Of a stretch of DNA of 64,000 bases, positions 23,213 to 33,742 are shown one piece after another. The DNA is taken from assembly GCA_028554645.1 (NCBI GenBank), contig JAQOOI010000069.1:186001-250000 (forward strand), in the 5' to 3' direction. This DNA comes from Omphalotus guepiniiformis (lineage: Eukaryota; Basidiomycota; Agaricomycetes; Agaricales; Omphalotaceae). The translations under genes were made by a program, and so were the position numbers. The notes under the pieces were generated by a model. The model was given only the letters and a program-made list of their open reading frames with translations, searched no databases and was not told the DNA's origin. Positions within the stretch are counted from its first letter, which is position 1. Each line of letters begins with the position of its first letter.

Positions 23213-26016
23213 ATGCCGCAAAGCGACGATTCAGAGATAAGAACAGAGTTACACAACGAGGAATATAACTACAACAAGGAGTTTGGTCCATCGGATAAGC
23301 AGTTTGAGGAGACTGGACCTGATGCTCGAGTCTATCGCGTGTACATGAAAGAGGTTGCAGCGTTTGATAAAAATTTGGTGGATGAAAGTAAGGATGGGGT
23401 AGATGTTATACTGGTCTTTGTGAGTATTCTACTTTCTCGTGACGACTTTTGTACTCAAACTGGAATAGGCAGGTCTTTTCTCGGCGGTGGTCACTACGTT
23501 CCTCGTCCAGGTGTCTATGAGCTTGCAGCAGGATCAGGCAAAAGTATTGTCTTCACTTTTGTACGAGCTCGTACAAATTCAGAGGGCAAGTGCTCGAGGA
23601 GAATCGGTTGATAACGTGCCATTGTCCCCTCTGAACCCAGACACTCCATTTTCTCCCGATACTATTTCTGCTTGGGTCAACGGACTCTGGGCCTGCAGCC
23701 TTGCTGCAAGCCTTTGCGTAGCGCTCTTCGCAGTCCTCGTGAAGCAGTGGCTATATCGCTATGATTCGTTCTCCTCCAGCGATACACGTCATCGTTCTCA
23801 TCGTCGACAGTATTGGTATCTTGGATTTGAGCAATGGGGTGTGAAACAAATCACTGCTGCCCATGCACGTATCCCTTGCACTCTTCCTTATCGGTCTGGT
23901 CCTCTTCTACATTCCTCTTCTGCACCCTATCGCTGTTGCTCTTGGAGTTATCACTGCTGTCACTCTCTCGGTCTATCTCGCCAGCAACATTCTACCCCTT
24001 ATCCATCCAGAGTGCCCGTACCGGACCCCATGGACACATTATCTTTACGCCACCACCTTTCCTTGGGCGTACAGGTTCTCTTCATATATTGAACAATGGC
24101 GTAGTAGTAGACTTCGTTCCCCTCGGTGGCTCGGTCAAACCTCTTCTGTCATCGGCATCTTCATACAGATACCGCTTCTCTTCTTGCTATACATGAAGGA
24201 CCGGGACATCAAAGATATCAGGAAAAGGAGTCACGAGCTTGCAGTGCAGACATTGTACTGGTTATTCACCACCTCTCCCAACCCGGAGATCCATAGCGTT
24301 GTCGTCCAAGCTCTTGGAGGGCTAAACCCCGAATGCAAACCCCGTGTCAAAAATATCTTCAGACTTGCGTTGGACGATGTCTAAGCCGTGCAGAGACATG
24401 TTTTTCACCAATCCACTCTGGGAGTCCCCAGCGGGTCTGCACAAAGAATTGTGCGGCCTGGCTGCGAGGGTCAAGTGGAACGCGTCTTGCGCTCTTTCCT
24501 GATTTGTTGTCCGCCAGGCTTTGTTTATTCCCTTGATGTGTCGACATTTCACAACCCTGCTCTTGCGGCATCTGCGTCTACATCCCTGTGCGTAGTTCGT
24601 GCATTCTCTGGCATGACAGAGAGTTTTCTGTCGAATGTGATACAGCAGCCCCAAATGGGACTTTATCCTCTTCAATGGGGTATCGCTTTTCAGGCAATAC
24701 TCTCAGAAAGGTGGTCTATGGACCAGCAAAAGATTATCTGTTTATTCTTCAAGCTGATTCTGCCGGCCCTACTACATCCTGAATCAAACTCTCTTGAACC
24801 TTCCCACGAACCTGTGGAATTATTAACCTTCATACGAACAAGAGGTTTCCTCGAAGGTTTTGTCCGTGTTTCCATGGATACCCAGTCTGCTGTGAACCCT
24901 TTGCCGCAGGCTTCGAACATGAGGACTTGCACTGTGGTGAAACTGGTTGCTTTTGCTTTGGACAGCTTGGGTAATGAATCAAGAACAGATGATGCAGTGA
25001 AGAAAAGGGTATGCCATGAGCTGCTGCCTCAATCTTTGAAACTCTTGAACGACGTTCTACAAGGCGAACCCACTTTACTACGTGATATGTACGCGGCCTT
25101 TCCTTCCTTCTGTTCAGGGTTGATTGATGGCGCAAAACTCATGGACACTGAAGAGAATTATAACACGGAGGTTCTCAACCAGATCCGTACATACTTTCTG
25201 GACCTCTGCGTAATGGTGTTGGAACCTATTTTAGGATCCGACCAGCCAAGGTTTACCAATACACATCCGCCGGTATCACTGCCTGTAACATTAATCAACG
25301 CGATCTCATTGTTTGCGCGTTCGTCCATCATTCACAATTACCACCCGCTACGAAGGATGAGAGCTTGGAAACACCATGTTCTCCAGGCTCAGCGTATCAT
25401 GTCATTTGCTCTAAGTTCCTCCTCTGAACACGCACTCTCAATTTTTGTCCGTGAAGACTGGGTTCACTTCCTATGTGGATGGCTATGGTTGAATCATAGC
25501 TCTCAATGGGACAGCCCAATTCATCTGATAGATGCGTTCACCATAGGGCTCAGACAATACATCCGGGACAGGCACCACAGGGCAGATGACATTTCTTCTT
25601 ATATTTTTAAAGGCGACAACTTACTATTGTCTATCTTGATGCTGGGGTTTGGACCAACAGAAGATGGGATGATGTCGACTCAGATAAATGCTCGTATCAT
25701 ACCCATTCAACGGCTTGTATCATTGCATCCGGATCGTGTTGAATGGGAAGGTGTTCTATCCACGTTAAGGCGGACCTTGCGTTGGATGAGAGAGCATAAT
25801 CATACCACGGAGACCTTCCCACTAAATCAGTGTTTCAAGGTTTTCGGGGAACATCCACGAATTACTCCTGAATTCTATAGGCTTTCTCAACAGGTCGATG
25901 ACGATGAATTGTCACTGGAGGCTTATCTCCGATTAATTTTGTGTGAAAATTACCGAGTTGATGCTCTTGAATGCATCATCGAGACTATAGAAAACCGTGA
26001 CGGTCGGGGGCAGTAG
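23213..26016 (+). pseudogene. DUF6535-type membrane protein gene, disrupted
   Basis: DUF6535 proteins are abundant, uncharacterised mushroom membrane proteins. The first exon ends VDVILVF and an intron (23420-23468) leads into AGLFSAVVTTFLVQVS, the family's first membrane segment. A second follows (AWVNGLWACSLAASLCVALFA) with the hallmark VLVKQWLYRYD. Near 23860, after FEQWGVKQITAA, the frame must change by one base to continue with VSLALFLIGLVLFYIPLLHP and CPYRTP. A TAA at 24382-24384 then interrupts the same frame just before HVFHQSTLGV, after which the frame stays open to 26016. No plausible intron removes either lesion, so the gene is scored as broken unless the assembly is wrong. The tail was duplicated to 18510-19175. 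Confidence 0.8.
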
Positions 26017-26673
26017 TTCGATATCCTGATTCCTGAGGACCTGTCGACTCTCCGGATGATTCGATGTTGATGCGGAGGATGTTGGATAGTAGCCCATCAT
26101 TCCATGTACATATTTTCATCAGAAAGACAGAAGCATGGCTATGCATTAACCGACATTTAGACTTGTCACTGTTGAAGCCAGCAAACAGCAGTCCGAAGGC
26201 TCATACCACCAACGTTCCTGAGACCCTCGATTATGGTAGGCGCGAGAACGATACAGAAATAACCACACCTCCCGGTCTGATTTTGTAACGTTTAGTTTGT
26301 TGAGTTCTTTAGCCTTCAAAGCGTTCGCGAACGTTGAAGCGTCTCGACTCCCACACATATAGACTGGCTGAAAGTGACAGAAGAACGAACTAGTAAGCGC
26401 CCGAGTTGGCCTGAGCGCTAGTGGTCGCGTGATACCTTATGTAATTACCTCCTCTAACAGGTGGCGTTTTGGGTTTAACTGCCGATACACTGGGTTCCCA
26501 CGCATGTTATCTGCCATGTTATCTGCCATCCCGGTTTTGTTACCAGTATACCTCCTCTTGTAGTTACTTTCTTGCCTCAAAAAAATTATGGTAGCTTAAT
26601 TATAGTGTCTAGTAATATACTCTGAGTTTTATATTATTTTTCCGGGCTGTGTATCTCACACAGTTAAGCAAAA
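26017..26673. other. intergenic; flank of the duplicated segment
   Basis: The first 420 bp match the downstream part of the 18510-19175 duplicate. At about 26504-26530 'atgttatctgcc' occurs twice in tandem, the same word that opens the palindrome of element A, so this may be a remnant of a related LTR end. Confidence 0.4.
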
Positions 26674-26705
26674 TGTTATCTGCCACTGTACTGTGGCAGA
26701 TAACA
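26674..26705. repeat. 32-bp perfect palindrome at the putative start of the element A LTR
   Basis: Two 13-bp arms (tgttatctgccac and its complement) flank the 6-bp centre tgtact. The TG start suits an LTR edge. A partial third copy (ggcagataaca) follows immediately. The LTR call depends on this and on the position upstream of gag. Confidence 0.6.
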
Positions 26706-27274
26706 TGGCAGATAACAAGCGCGCGGCAAACCGGTTACTCATCCGGATTGCCGGTGTTGTATGATACGCTGACATATTCGGTTTGGTATTGTTTGTTAAT
26801 GGCCTTGAGTATTTTCGCCCTGTCTCACCCTGTCTCACTTTGACTCTAACTCTCTGAAAAACTTGTATCTTCTGACTGTAGGGATTGGTCATTTCTTGTC
26901 ATATTCTGACTCCCCATAGCTCATTATGACTTGTACAATATATTCTGGTATCCACAAAAAATCTTGGGAGTGTAATATGTGTCTTACTTCAAAAATGTAT
27001 AAATAGGCTGTAAAGTTACCACACGAAATCAGAATTCTCTTGTTGTGTTCTCCATCTGTCTGTTTTCAGATCCGGCGAGTACACGGCAAAACCTCACTTG
27101 ATCAAGTGCGGGCACTTTTATCCCTCATAGTTCTTTTCAAGACCTAGTAGTCTTGACCGTACGTCTATCATCAACGACTTCATTGCCGAAAACTAAATTG
27201 TGCTACTTGGATTATACAGCTGTCCAATAAAGCACACCGACTATCAATCCTCCTCATCATTTTACCGAGAGAGT

Positions 27275-29104
27275 ATGTCTCATGACCCTCTTCAGTTACT
27301 TCGTGAAGCGCTTACATCGGAGGCGTTTAGCGCTATCGAACCGATTCTGCAGGGTCTTGCAGGCCGTGTCGCAGCTGCAGAATCCCTTGCCAGTGCTGCA
27401 CAGAGCCAGGTTGTTTCGATGGCAGATCTACAGAATGTCCTCCAATCAGCCATGTCCAATGCGCAGATTACTGTTCAACCCCCACCCGCAGGTCAGGCTG
27501 CCAGACCGAACGTACTTTGTGTTACTCTTCCTACTTTCAGTGGGCGTCGTCTCGAGAATGTTCGGTCCTTCCTGGAACTTCTGGGTGACCAGCTGCGAGC
27601 TAATCATATCCCGCAAACAGAATGGACGAGTTCTGTTTCAGGCCTGTTGAGGGATAATGCTCAAACCTGGTATATAGCGATGAAGCGGTGGAATGGTAAC
27701 CAACCACTTACTTGGGATCAATTCAGGCAAGGATTGCTTGCCGAGTTTGACTCTCCCATTCGCGTTGATGAAATTCGGGCAAGTCTTCAGAGCCTGTGAT
27801 ACTCCGGTAATGTCTCTAACTATATCCTACGTTTCCAGAATCTGGAGATGCAGGTCAGTGACACTGATATGACGTTCGGAGATAGAAGATTTTACTTCAT
27901 TAAAAACCTTCCCCAGGATCTTGCTGTTCATATTCGAAAAGCGCAGCCCACAGGGATGGCTGCTGTATACGAGGCTGCTCGATTTTGGGAGCAGCTTCAC
28001 TCTCCTACCTCGCAATCAACCACTCATGGTAAACATCCTCCTCGACATTCAAAACCCTCTTCTAATCATCAATCTGCAGTATCTTTCCCATCAGTGGCTA
28101 CCGAGAATACAACTGCTGTCTTACCGAGCACTGCTCCAGCTCCAATGGACTTAGATAATTTTGAAGCGCGGGCCCTTAAAAAGAACAAATACCAGGTACA
28201 GTGTTACAACTGTAACTGTTTCGGACATTACTCTAATGAGTGTCCTCGCCCTCGCAAGAACCCAAAGTCCAATTCTCATACAACCCAACGCTCGGGCCGT
28301 TCAACTTCGCATATGTTGAATCTCGAAATTCTTGAGGAACCTGTTGAAGACGAGTATGAGCTGCAATATCCTGAAGGAGAAGTGAGCGAGAGCAAAGACG
28401 AAGAATCTGTTAAGGAGGAAGAAGAGCGAGAGATGGTAAAATCGTTCCTAATGGAACAGGAGGGTCCAATGGAAGAAGGCTTACCAGTGTATGCTACCTA
28501 TGTTGCTCAACAACAACCTCATCTTGGTGTTTTGCCACTGGCCTGGCGTGAAGCAGATACAATCATCAACAGTGGTTCTCCAAACAACTATATCCGTTGT
28601 TCACTTGCAAAATTGATCAAAGCCGAGTTCTTCCCAATTACTCCACAAAGGGTGACAGGTGCCGGTTTCACAGTCGTAAACTGGTTTGCAAAGTTTGCAC
28701 TAAAAGTAGGACATATAAAACAAGACCTTTGCGCGTATGTCCTAAACGAGAGTGCTAGCTTCAGTCATGATCTGGTACTTGGTCGTAATTGGATGAAACA
28801 GTGCAAAGCCTATCCTAACTGGGCCAATAATGGGTACAAAATCACGTCACCAAAAACACATTGGATGATTATGATCAAAGCCAAATACATACCTTCGCAA
28901 GTCAAAAATCAGCCGATGAATTGTATGGAAATTCTGTCCAGTTCTGATGATGATGACAAGGATGAGGAAGACAAGGAGCCTAAAAAGAAGTTTGGGGCGA
29001 AGTTAAGCAAGCTGGGAATGAAGCTGAAAGAAAAGTGTAAGAAGAAGTTTCCCAAAATCTTTCGAGAGAAGGTTGGTGACCCACCGGTAATAGCAGCGAA
29101 ATGA
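27275..29104 (+). pseudogene. element A gag (with protease-like C-terminal part), internal stop
   Basis: The frame runs from ATG 27275 (MSHDPLQLLREALTSEAF) through a capsid-like part (PTFSGRRLENVRSFLELLGD, WDQFRQGLLAEF). It is interrupted by TGA at 27797-27799 and then continues in the same frame to 29104. A zinc knuckle of CX2CX4HX4C type is present (CYNCNCFGHYSNEC). A retropepsin-like segment follows, but its active-site triplet is NSG (TIINSGSPNNYI) where D-S/T-G is required, and GRNWM follows at a distance. An acidic stretch (SSSDDDDKDEEDKE) and a Lys-rich tail end the frame. Confidence 0.85.
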
Positions 29105-29288
29105 GCACTCTAAGACATAGGAACTCGTCTAAAACTCAAAGGTTGCCTTGTAAAAGCGAGTGTAGTCTGGCGTTGGCAAAGATTCCGCACACAGAAAACT
29201 GACTAAAGTCGAGCTAGACTGTTGGAAAGACTAACTGAACTGAAAGATCACCGTCTAGACCCTTCGACGAGTACCAGAAACAGCAAAA

Positions 29289-29352
29289 CAGACAGACACA
29301 GACAGACAGACACAAACAGACAGACACAGACAGACAGACAGACAGACAGACA
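29289..29352. repeat. (CAGA)n microsatellite
   Basis: About 16 units of the tetranucleotide cagacaga / cagacaca type. It lies just after the gag-protease frame of element A. Confidence 0.85.
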
Positions 29353-29535
29353 GTTCAAACACAACAGATGTTCAGATATTTAGCACTCTATCAAAGCACT
29401 GCAATTCCTAATAGTCTGCCTCTACCAGCTCGAAGAACCGGGGCCTGACGTTCACAATCAAGAGGCCTTCTGCGATTTAACGCTCTAGAAGATACGTAAA
29501 GTTCTCCAATTTGGCGGGCAGTCGTAACCTGGGGC

Positions 29536-29995
29536 TGTTAGCGACTCGAGATTTTACTCAAGTGACTTTACACAAAACCTTAACTTCTCACAAAGAAGAT
29601 AAGAAATCAAGAGAGATAGATTGAGAAAAGGATAGGGCTAAGTACAAGCTTATCTCGAGGAGATTAAACTAGATCGAAGCTAAAGAAGTATTCTACAAAA
29701 GAAGTGTTCTTATATACGTAAATAATACCCTAAACCCTGGGTTGTAACCCTTGACTAATTAACGTATGTCTACCATGATTTATCCATGAGTTACGATCGC
29801 CTCAGGATATACGTGTTGTGATCTCGATCGCCTTGTGTTCTGTGTGTGTCTAAGATCATCATGCTGTCTACATGCGTAATTAATATAACCCTAGATCTAA
29901 GTAATACGATACTATCTACTGATAATAAAAGTGTCTACATGTACAAACAGTTGATAAGATAAGATGAAAAGAAAAAGAATACATTGTTTGTAACA
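29536..29995 (-). mobile_element. solo LTR of an element-C relative
   Basis: A 460-bp segment that on the minus strand begins TGTTAC and ends GCTAACA. It matches the LTR at 62109-62561 throughout, including the TATA region and the word tttagcttcgatct. It is flanked by an exact 5-bp direct repeat, ggggc (29531-29535 and 29996-30000), the expected target duplication. No internal element sequence adjoins it, so it is a solo LTR left by LTR-LTR recombination. Confidence 0.9.
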
Positions 29996-31050
29996 GGGGC
30001 GCTCGACCCTATACATGACAGTATATGTACTCTACTGCTTGTAAGTATTTCATAAATAGATAGAAAACTGAGTGGAGTAATTAAAAGGAACAGAGGGATA
30101 ACATCGAGTATAAAATGGATATAAACAGAAACAATATGACTGAGTTGGGTAAGTAGGCACGTCTAGAGGGTAATTATGTGCAGTTCTTGGGTATATATGT
30201 GTAAGTATTATGTTTTAGTGACGTTTTTGGTACATCTAGACCCTTCTTATCATGCGCTCGAGCCATTCTAAACGAACTACTCCTATGCATTTCATTATTA
30301 TTCATCTTCGCAACTGTTTTACAGTGTACTTATAGGGGTGCTGAGGGCAGTTTCTAGTCATTTATCCCGTCGGGCTTCCGTATTTTCTCCTATTTCGACA
30401 TCTAGACCCCATAGCACCTCGTAGATATACCAATATCCAGCGCTTGAAGGCCAATTCTGTCATTACCTTACTAATAAGTTATTATACAGTCATCGAGACT
30501 GATCATTTTCATAGCTTTGACCATCTAGTATCTCGGAACGGAATCGTCAATCATATATTTCCGATCATAAAGCATTATCTCCAGTATATCATCAATCTGC
30601 AGGTTCTAGGAGGCCGGCTAAGTTCGAACAAACCATTTTGATGGCTCGGCGATACCTCTAGCTTTGTCCATTCGACGTTATGTAGGCTCATGAGGCTATT
30701 ACGCCTGTGTGTGTGTAGTTTCTTCCTTCCTAAGTCCCGTGGATTACACAGATACTCGAATAGCGACTTCCAGACGGAGGGCTCTTTGCCAGGCAGGGTG
30801 GGTCTGACCATACTGTACAGTCTCGCAGCAGGTAGTTACTTTGCCAAAGGTCTAGAGGCATATCAGCCATAAGGTCTTGATGCATACTCGTACATCGTAG
30901 TCCTTTCACTTCGAGCCTTTAACTATCCGTGTTCTATGTTTTAGCTAGCACTATGGGACATAGTCTAGCCCTTTATTCCCATTATATTCACAGTAGAAAT
31001 CGTTTAATTTCAGGTATTTCAGGTGTGTATGCGTTTTCAGCGCAACACCG
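29996..31050. other. unassigned DNA inside element A
   Basis: It lies between the solo LTR and the start of the RT domain and has no coding continuity with either neighbour. Only short open frames are seen. It may be diverged pol leader, another decayed insertion, or both. Nothing specific was recognised. Confidence 0.35.
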
Positions 31051-31054
31051 GATC

Positions 31055-31508
31055 GTCGATGGAATCTTCATATTGACACCGGAGAACATCCACCCATTAA
31101 AATACAGGGACGACCTCATTCTCCACCTGAACAGGACACTATTCGAGAGTTCGTTGATCAGGGTCTAAAAGATGGAGTTATTGAAGAATCAGACTCTCCT
31201 TGGTCTGCACCCTTGATCCTAGTACCCAAAACAGACGGAACTACTCGAGTCTGCGTCGACTTCCGTGCGCTAAACCGCATCACTCGGCGCAATGCATATT
31301 CCCTTCCTCATATTGATGAATGCTATCAAAATCTATCAGGAGCAGTCTATTTTACCACATTGGATTTGCGTACTGGCTACTGGCAGATTCGTATTAACGA
31401 TACCTCAAAACCAAAGACAGCTTTCACCTGTTGTTATGGACATCATCAGTTCCGAGTCATGCCGTTTGGGCTCTGTAACGCACCCGCTCTTTTCCAAACA
31501 ATGATTAC
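31055..31508 (+). pseudogene. element A pol, N-terminal half of reverse transcriptase
   Basis: This is typical Ty3 RT sequence: HIDTGEHPPIKIQ, IREFVDQGLKDGVIEESDSPW, LILVPKTDGTTRVCVDFRALN, FTTLDLRTGYWQIRI (first catalytic Asp), and FRVMPFGLCNAPALFQTM. The frame breaks exactly after FQTM, where foreign DNA begins. RT resumes at 33743 with NDILCEFID. No start codon of its own is expected in a polyprotein. Confidence 0.9.
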
Positions 31509-31988
31509 GAATTCGGAGTGTAACGAGAATTCGTTCTTATGGCGGCACCATCCAGCCAAAAATTTGACGGTTAAGCGGGCCTCCGCTTTGATCGGAGCGA
31601 CCTTAAATTGTATATGTAATAATTGTATATTAGTCAGCATTTTCGGCCCTTGTTTTTGCGCACTTATGGTCAGTTAAGCTGGCCTCCGGTTAAGTCGGTT
31701 GTCATTGCCGGAGGCCTGATTAGTCAGCGTTTCTCTTGCGCTCCATGGTCAGTTAAGGCTGGCCTCCGATTCAATCGGTCCGTCCTTGCCCGAGGCTCGT
31801 TCTGCCCCTCATCTGCCCCCTCATTTTTGTGCTCCATGCCACTGGCAGGACTGGGTTAGATATTATTTTGAGGTTGTTATAAACATAAAATATTCTAGGA
31901 GGTCCAAGTTATAAATGTTTTAAAACAAGATGTTAAATACAAGTAAAAAAAAACACATTTTTTGTAAGAAACATGTAATTTTTTATAC

Positions 31989-32206
31989 ACTGGATGAAAT
32001 TTAACATAAAATCTGTGAGAAAATGCTAAACATATGTTGAATTAATATGGAAATTTTTCATCATTTTTTTGCTACTAATACTAAAATTATGTTGAAATTA
32101 TAGTAAATTGTATCAACACAATACCTTCATTTCTCCAACATCAAACACAGTGATTTACAGTGAACAGATGTTGAACAAATATCAAAAATCATTTATCATA
32201 AAACTT
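31989..32206 (+). repeat. left arm of long inverted repeat
   Basis: Reverse complement of about 33443-33664 with roughly one mismatch per ten bases by eye. Shared words include aatttaacataaaatct, aatgctaaacata, accttcatttctccaac and caaatatcaaaaatcattta. Confidence 0.85.
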
Positions 32207-32214
32207 TAATTATA

Positions 32215-32740
32215 CACTCTGTACACCTATATACACCATGTATACACCCTGTATACACCTGTATACACCCATATACACCCTGTACACCTGTATACACACT
32301 GTCTGTATACAGGGTGACAGATGTACAGGGTGTATACAGGTATACAGGATGACATGTATACAGGATGTATACAGAGTGTATACAGGGTGGATACAGGGTG
32401 GATACAGGGTGGATACAGGGTGGATACAGGGTGTATACAGGGTGTATACAGGATGCATACAGGGTGTATACAGAGTGCTACAGGGTGGATACAGGGTGGA
32501 TACAGGGTGGATACAGAGTGCATACAGGGTGGATACAGAGTGCATACAGAGTGCATACAGGGTGAATACAGGGTGTATACAGGGTGTATACAGGGTGTAT
32601 ACAGGGTGTACACAGGTGTATACAGAGTGTATACAGGTATACAGGGTGACATGTATACAGGGTGTATACAGAGTGTATACAGGTATACAGGGTGACATGT
32701 ATACAGGGTGTATACAGAGTGTATATGGGTGTATACCTTG
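32215..32740. repeat. 11-bp minisatellite (gggtgtataca) with a strand switch
   Basis: From about 32310 to 32735 the unit gggtgtataca, with variants ggataca, gcataca and tgacatgtataca, repeats in the plus orientation. From about 32215 to 32300 the same unit runs in the opposite orientation (tgtatacaccc). Transcripts could fold into a hairpin. Because 11 is not a multiple of 3 and no unit contains a stop, long open frames cross the array in several frames. These are not genes. Confidence 0.9.
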
Positions 32741-32962
32741 TCTGTATATACCTCACCTTGGAAACACCTTCTGTACACAAGTTTGTATATATTAACCCCT
32801 CTGTTCTGTATACAGAGATATCAGTGTCCATCTACTAGGTCCATGCAGATGCATCCTGGATGTATACACATGGGATATGCAAGATGAATTCACCTAATGT
32901 ACATGTACAACTGTATCCATATACACAGACTATATACATAAATGATCCTGTTTATCATAGTT

Positions 32963-33355
32963 TTCTTATTTGTTCAACATATAGCTAGTATATATGAATA
33001 ACCAAAACATAAATTTTACCATCAGAAATTTAACATTACTTTCACATATGTTTAGCATAAGTTCACAGTAATTTTCTGTCTGTTATTCTGAATCAATTTT
33101 AAATTGGTTAGCATATTTTTCACACATCTATTTTCTCTCTGTATTTAACTCTGAATATATCTTATTTGTTCAGCATATCTTCAGTATATTTGCACAAGCA
33201 AAACATGAATGTTACTTTAGAAACATTTAACATTAGTTTCATATTTGTTGGGCATAAGTTCACAGTAATATCCTGTCTATTATTCTGAATTGATTTTGAA
33301 TTGCTTTAGCATAGTTTCCACACACCTTTTCCATTTGTCTCTGTATTTTATGATG
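32963..33355. repeat. two tandem units of about 197 bp
   Basis: Units starting at 32963 and 33160 (both tcttatttgttcaRcata) share 'ataagttcacagtaat', 'tgtct.ttattctgaat' and 'tttaacatta' in the same order with moderate divergence. Confidence 0.75.
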
Positions 33356-33442
33356 AAACAATCATGATCTTGATTAACATAATTGCATCCAAAATTCAAT
33401 ATTTATTTTAAACACTTTTCCCAAAAATAATGAAAAGATTTT

Positions 33443-33664
33443 ATGGAATTTATGGTAAATGATTTTTGATATTTGTTCAAGATCTGTTCACTGTAAATAA
33501 CTGTGTTTGATGTTGGAGAAATGAAGGTATTGTGTTCATACAATTTACTATAATTTGAACATAATTTTAGTATTAGTAGCAAAAAAAATGATGAAAAATT
33601 TTGGTATTGATTCAATATATGTTTAGCATTTTCTCAGATTTTATGTTAAATTGTGTCCAGTGAC
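33443..33664 (-). repeat. right arm of long inverted repeat
   Basis: Complement of 31989-32206. The two arms enclose about 1.2 kb that includes the minisatellite and the 197-bp units. Confidence 0.85.
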
Positions 33665-33742
33665 AGTTTTGTCTGTATTGCATGCACAGATGTGCTGCCA
33701 AAACTGAATTCGTTCCTGCCTGCATCCCGTGATGCAGGCTGA

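Larger units (their letters stand above)
31509..33742. mobile_element. 2.2 kb insertion in element A reverse transcriptase, with inverted repeats and minisatellite
   Basis: The insert splits the RT between FQTM and NDIL. It contains, in order: an imperfect tandem repeat of about 85-90 bp (31631-31720, 31721-31800; 'ttagtcagc...cagttaag.ctggcctccg'); an inverted-repeat arm (31989-32206); the minisatellite (32215-32740); two tandem units of about 197 bp (32963-33355); the second arm (33443-33664); and a terminal perfect 9-bp hairpin (gcctgcatc/gatgcaggc). No transposase was found. It looks like a non-autonomous element or a composite of several. Target duplication is not evident. Confidence 0.6.

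Noticed and set aside
24380..24395. 15-nt GT...AG segment that would remove the in-frame TAA of the DUF6535 gene
   Set aside because: Too short for a spliceosomal intron in fungi, and the gene already has an independent frameshift near 23860. A nonsense change is simpler.
32215..32740. Long open frames (up to about 185 codons) and a CRISPR-like repeat appearance
   Set aside because: The frames are translations of an 11-bp minisatellite without stops. Units are directly adjacent with no unique spacers, and the host is a eukaryote.
33718..33742. Terminal hairpin of the element A insert as a Helitron 3' end
   Set aside because: A 9-bp hairpin sits about 12 bp from the end, but the end lacks CTRR, the start lacks TC, and the target is not a clear A/T site. 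No Rep/helicase was seen.
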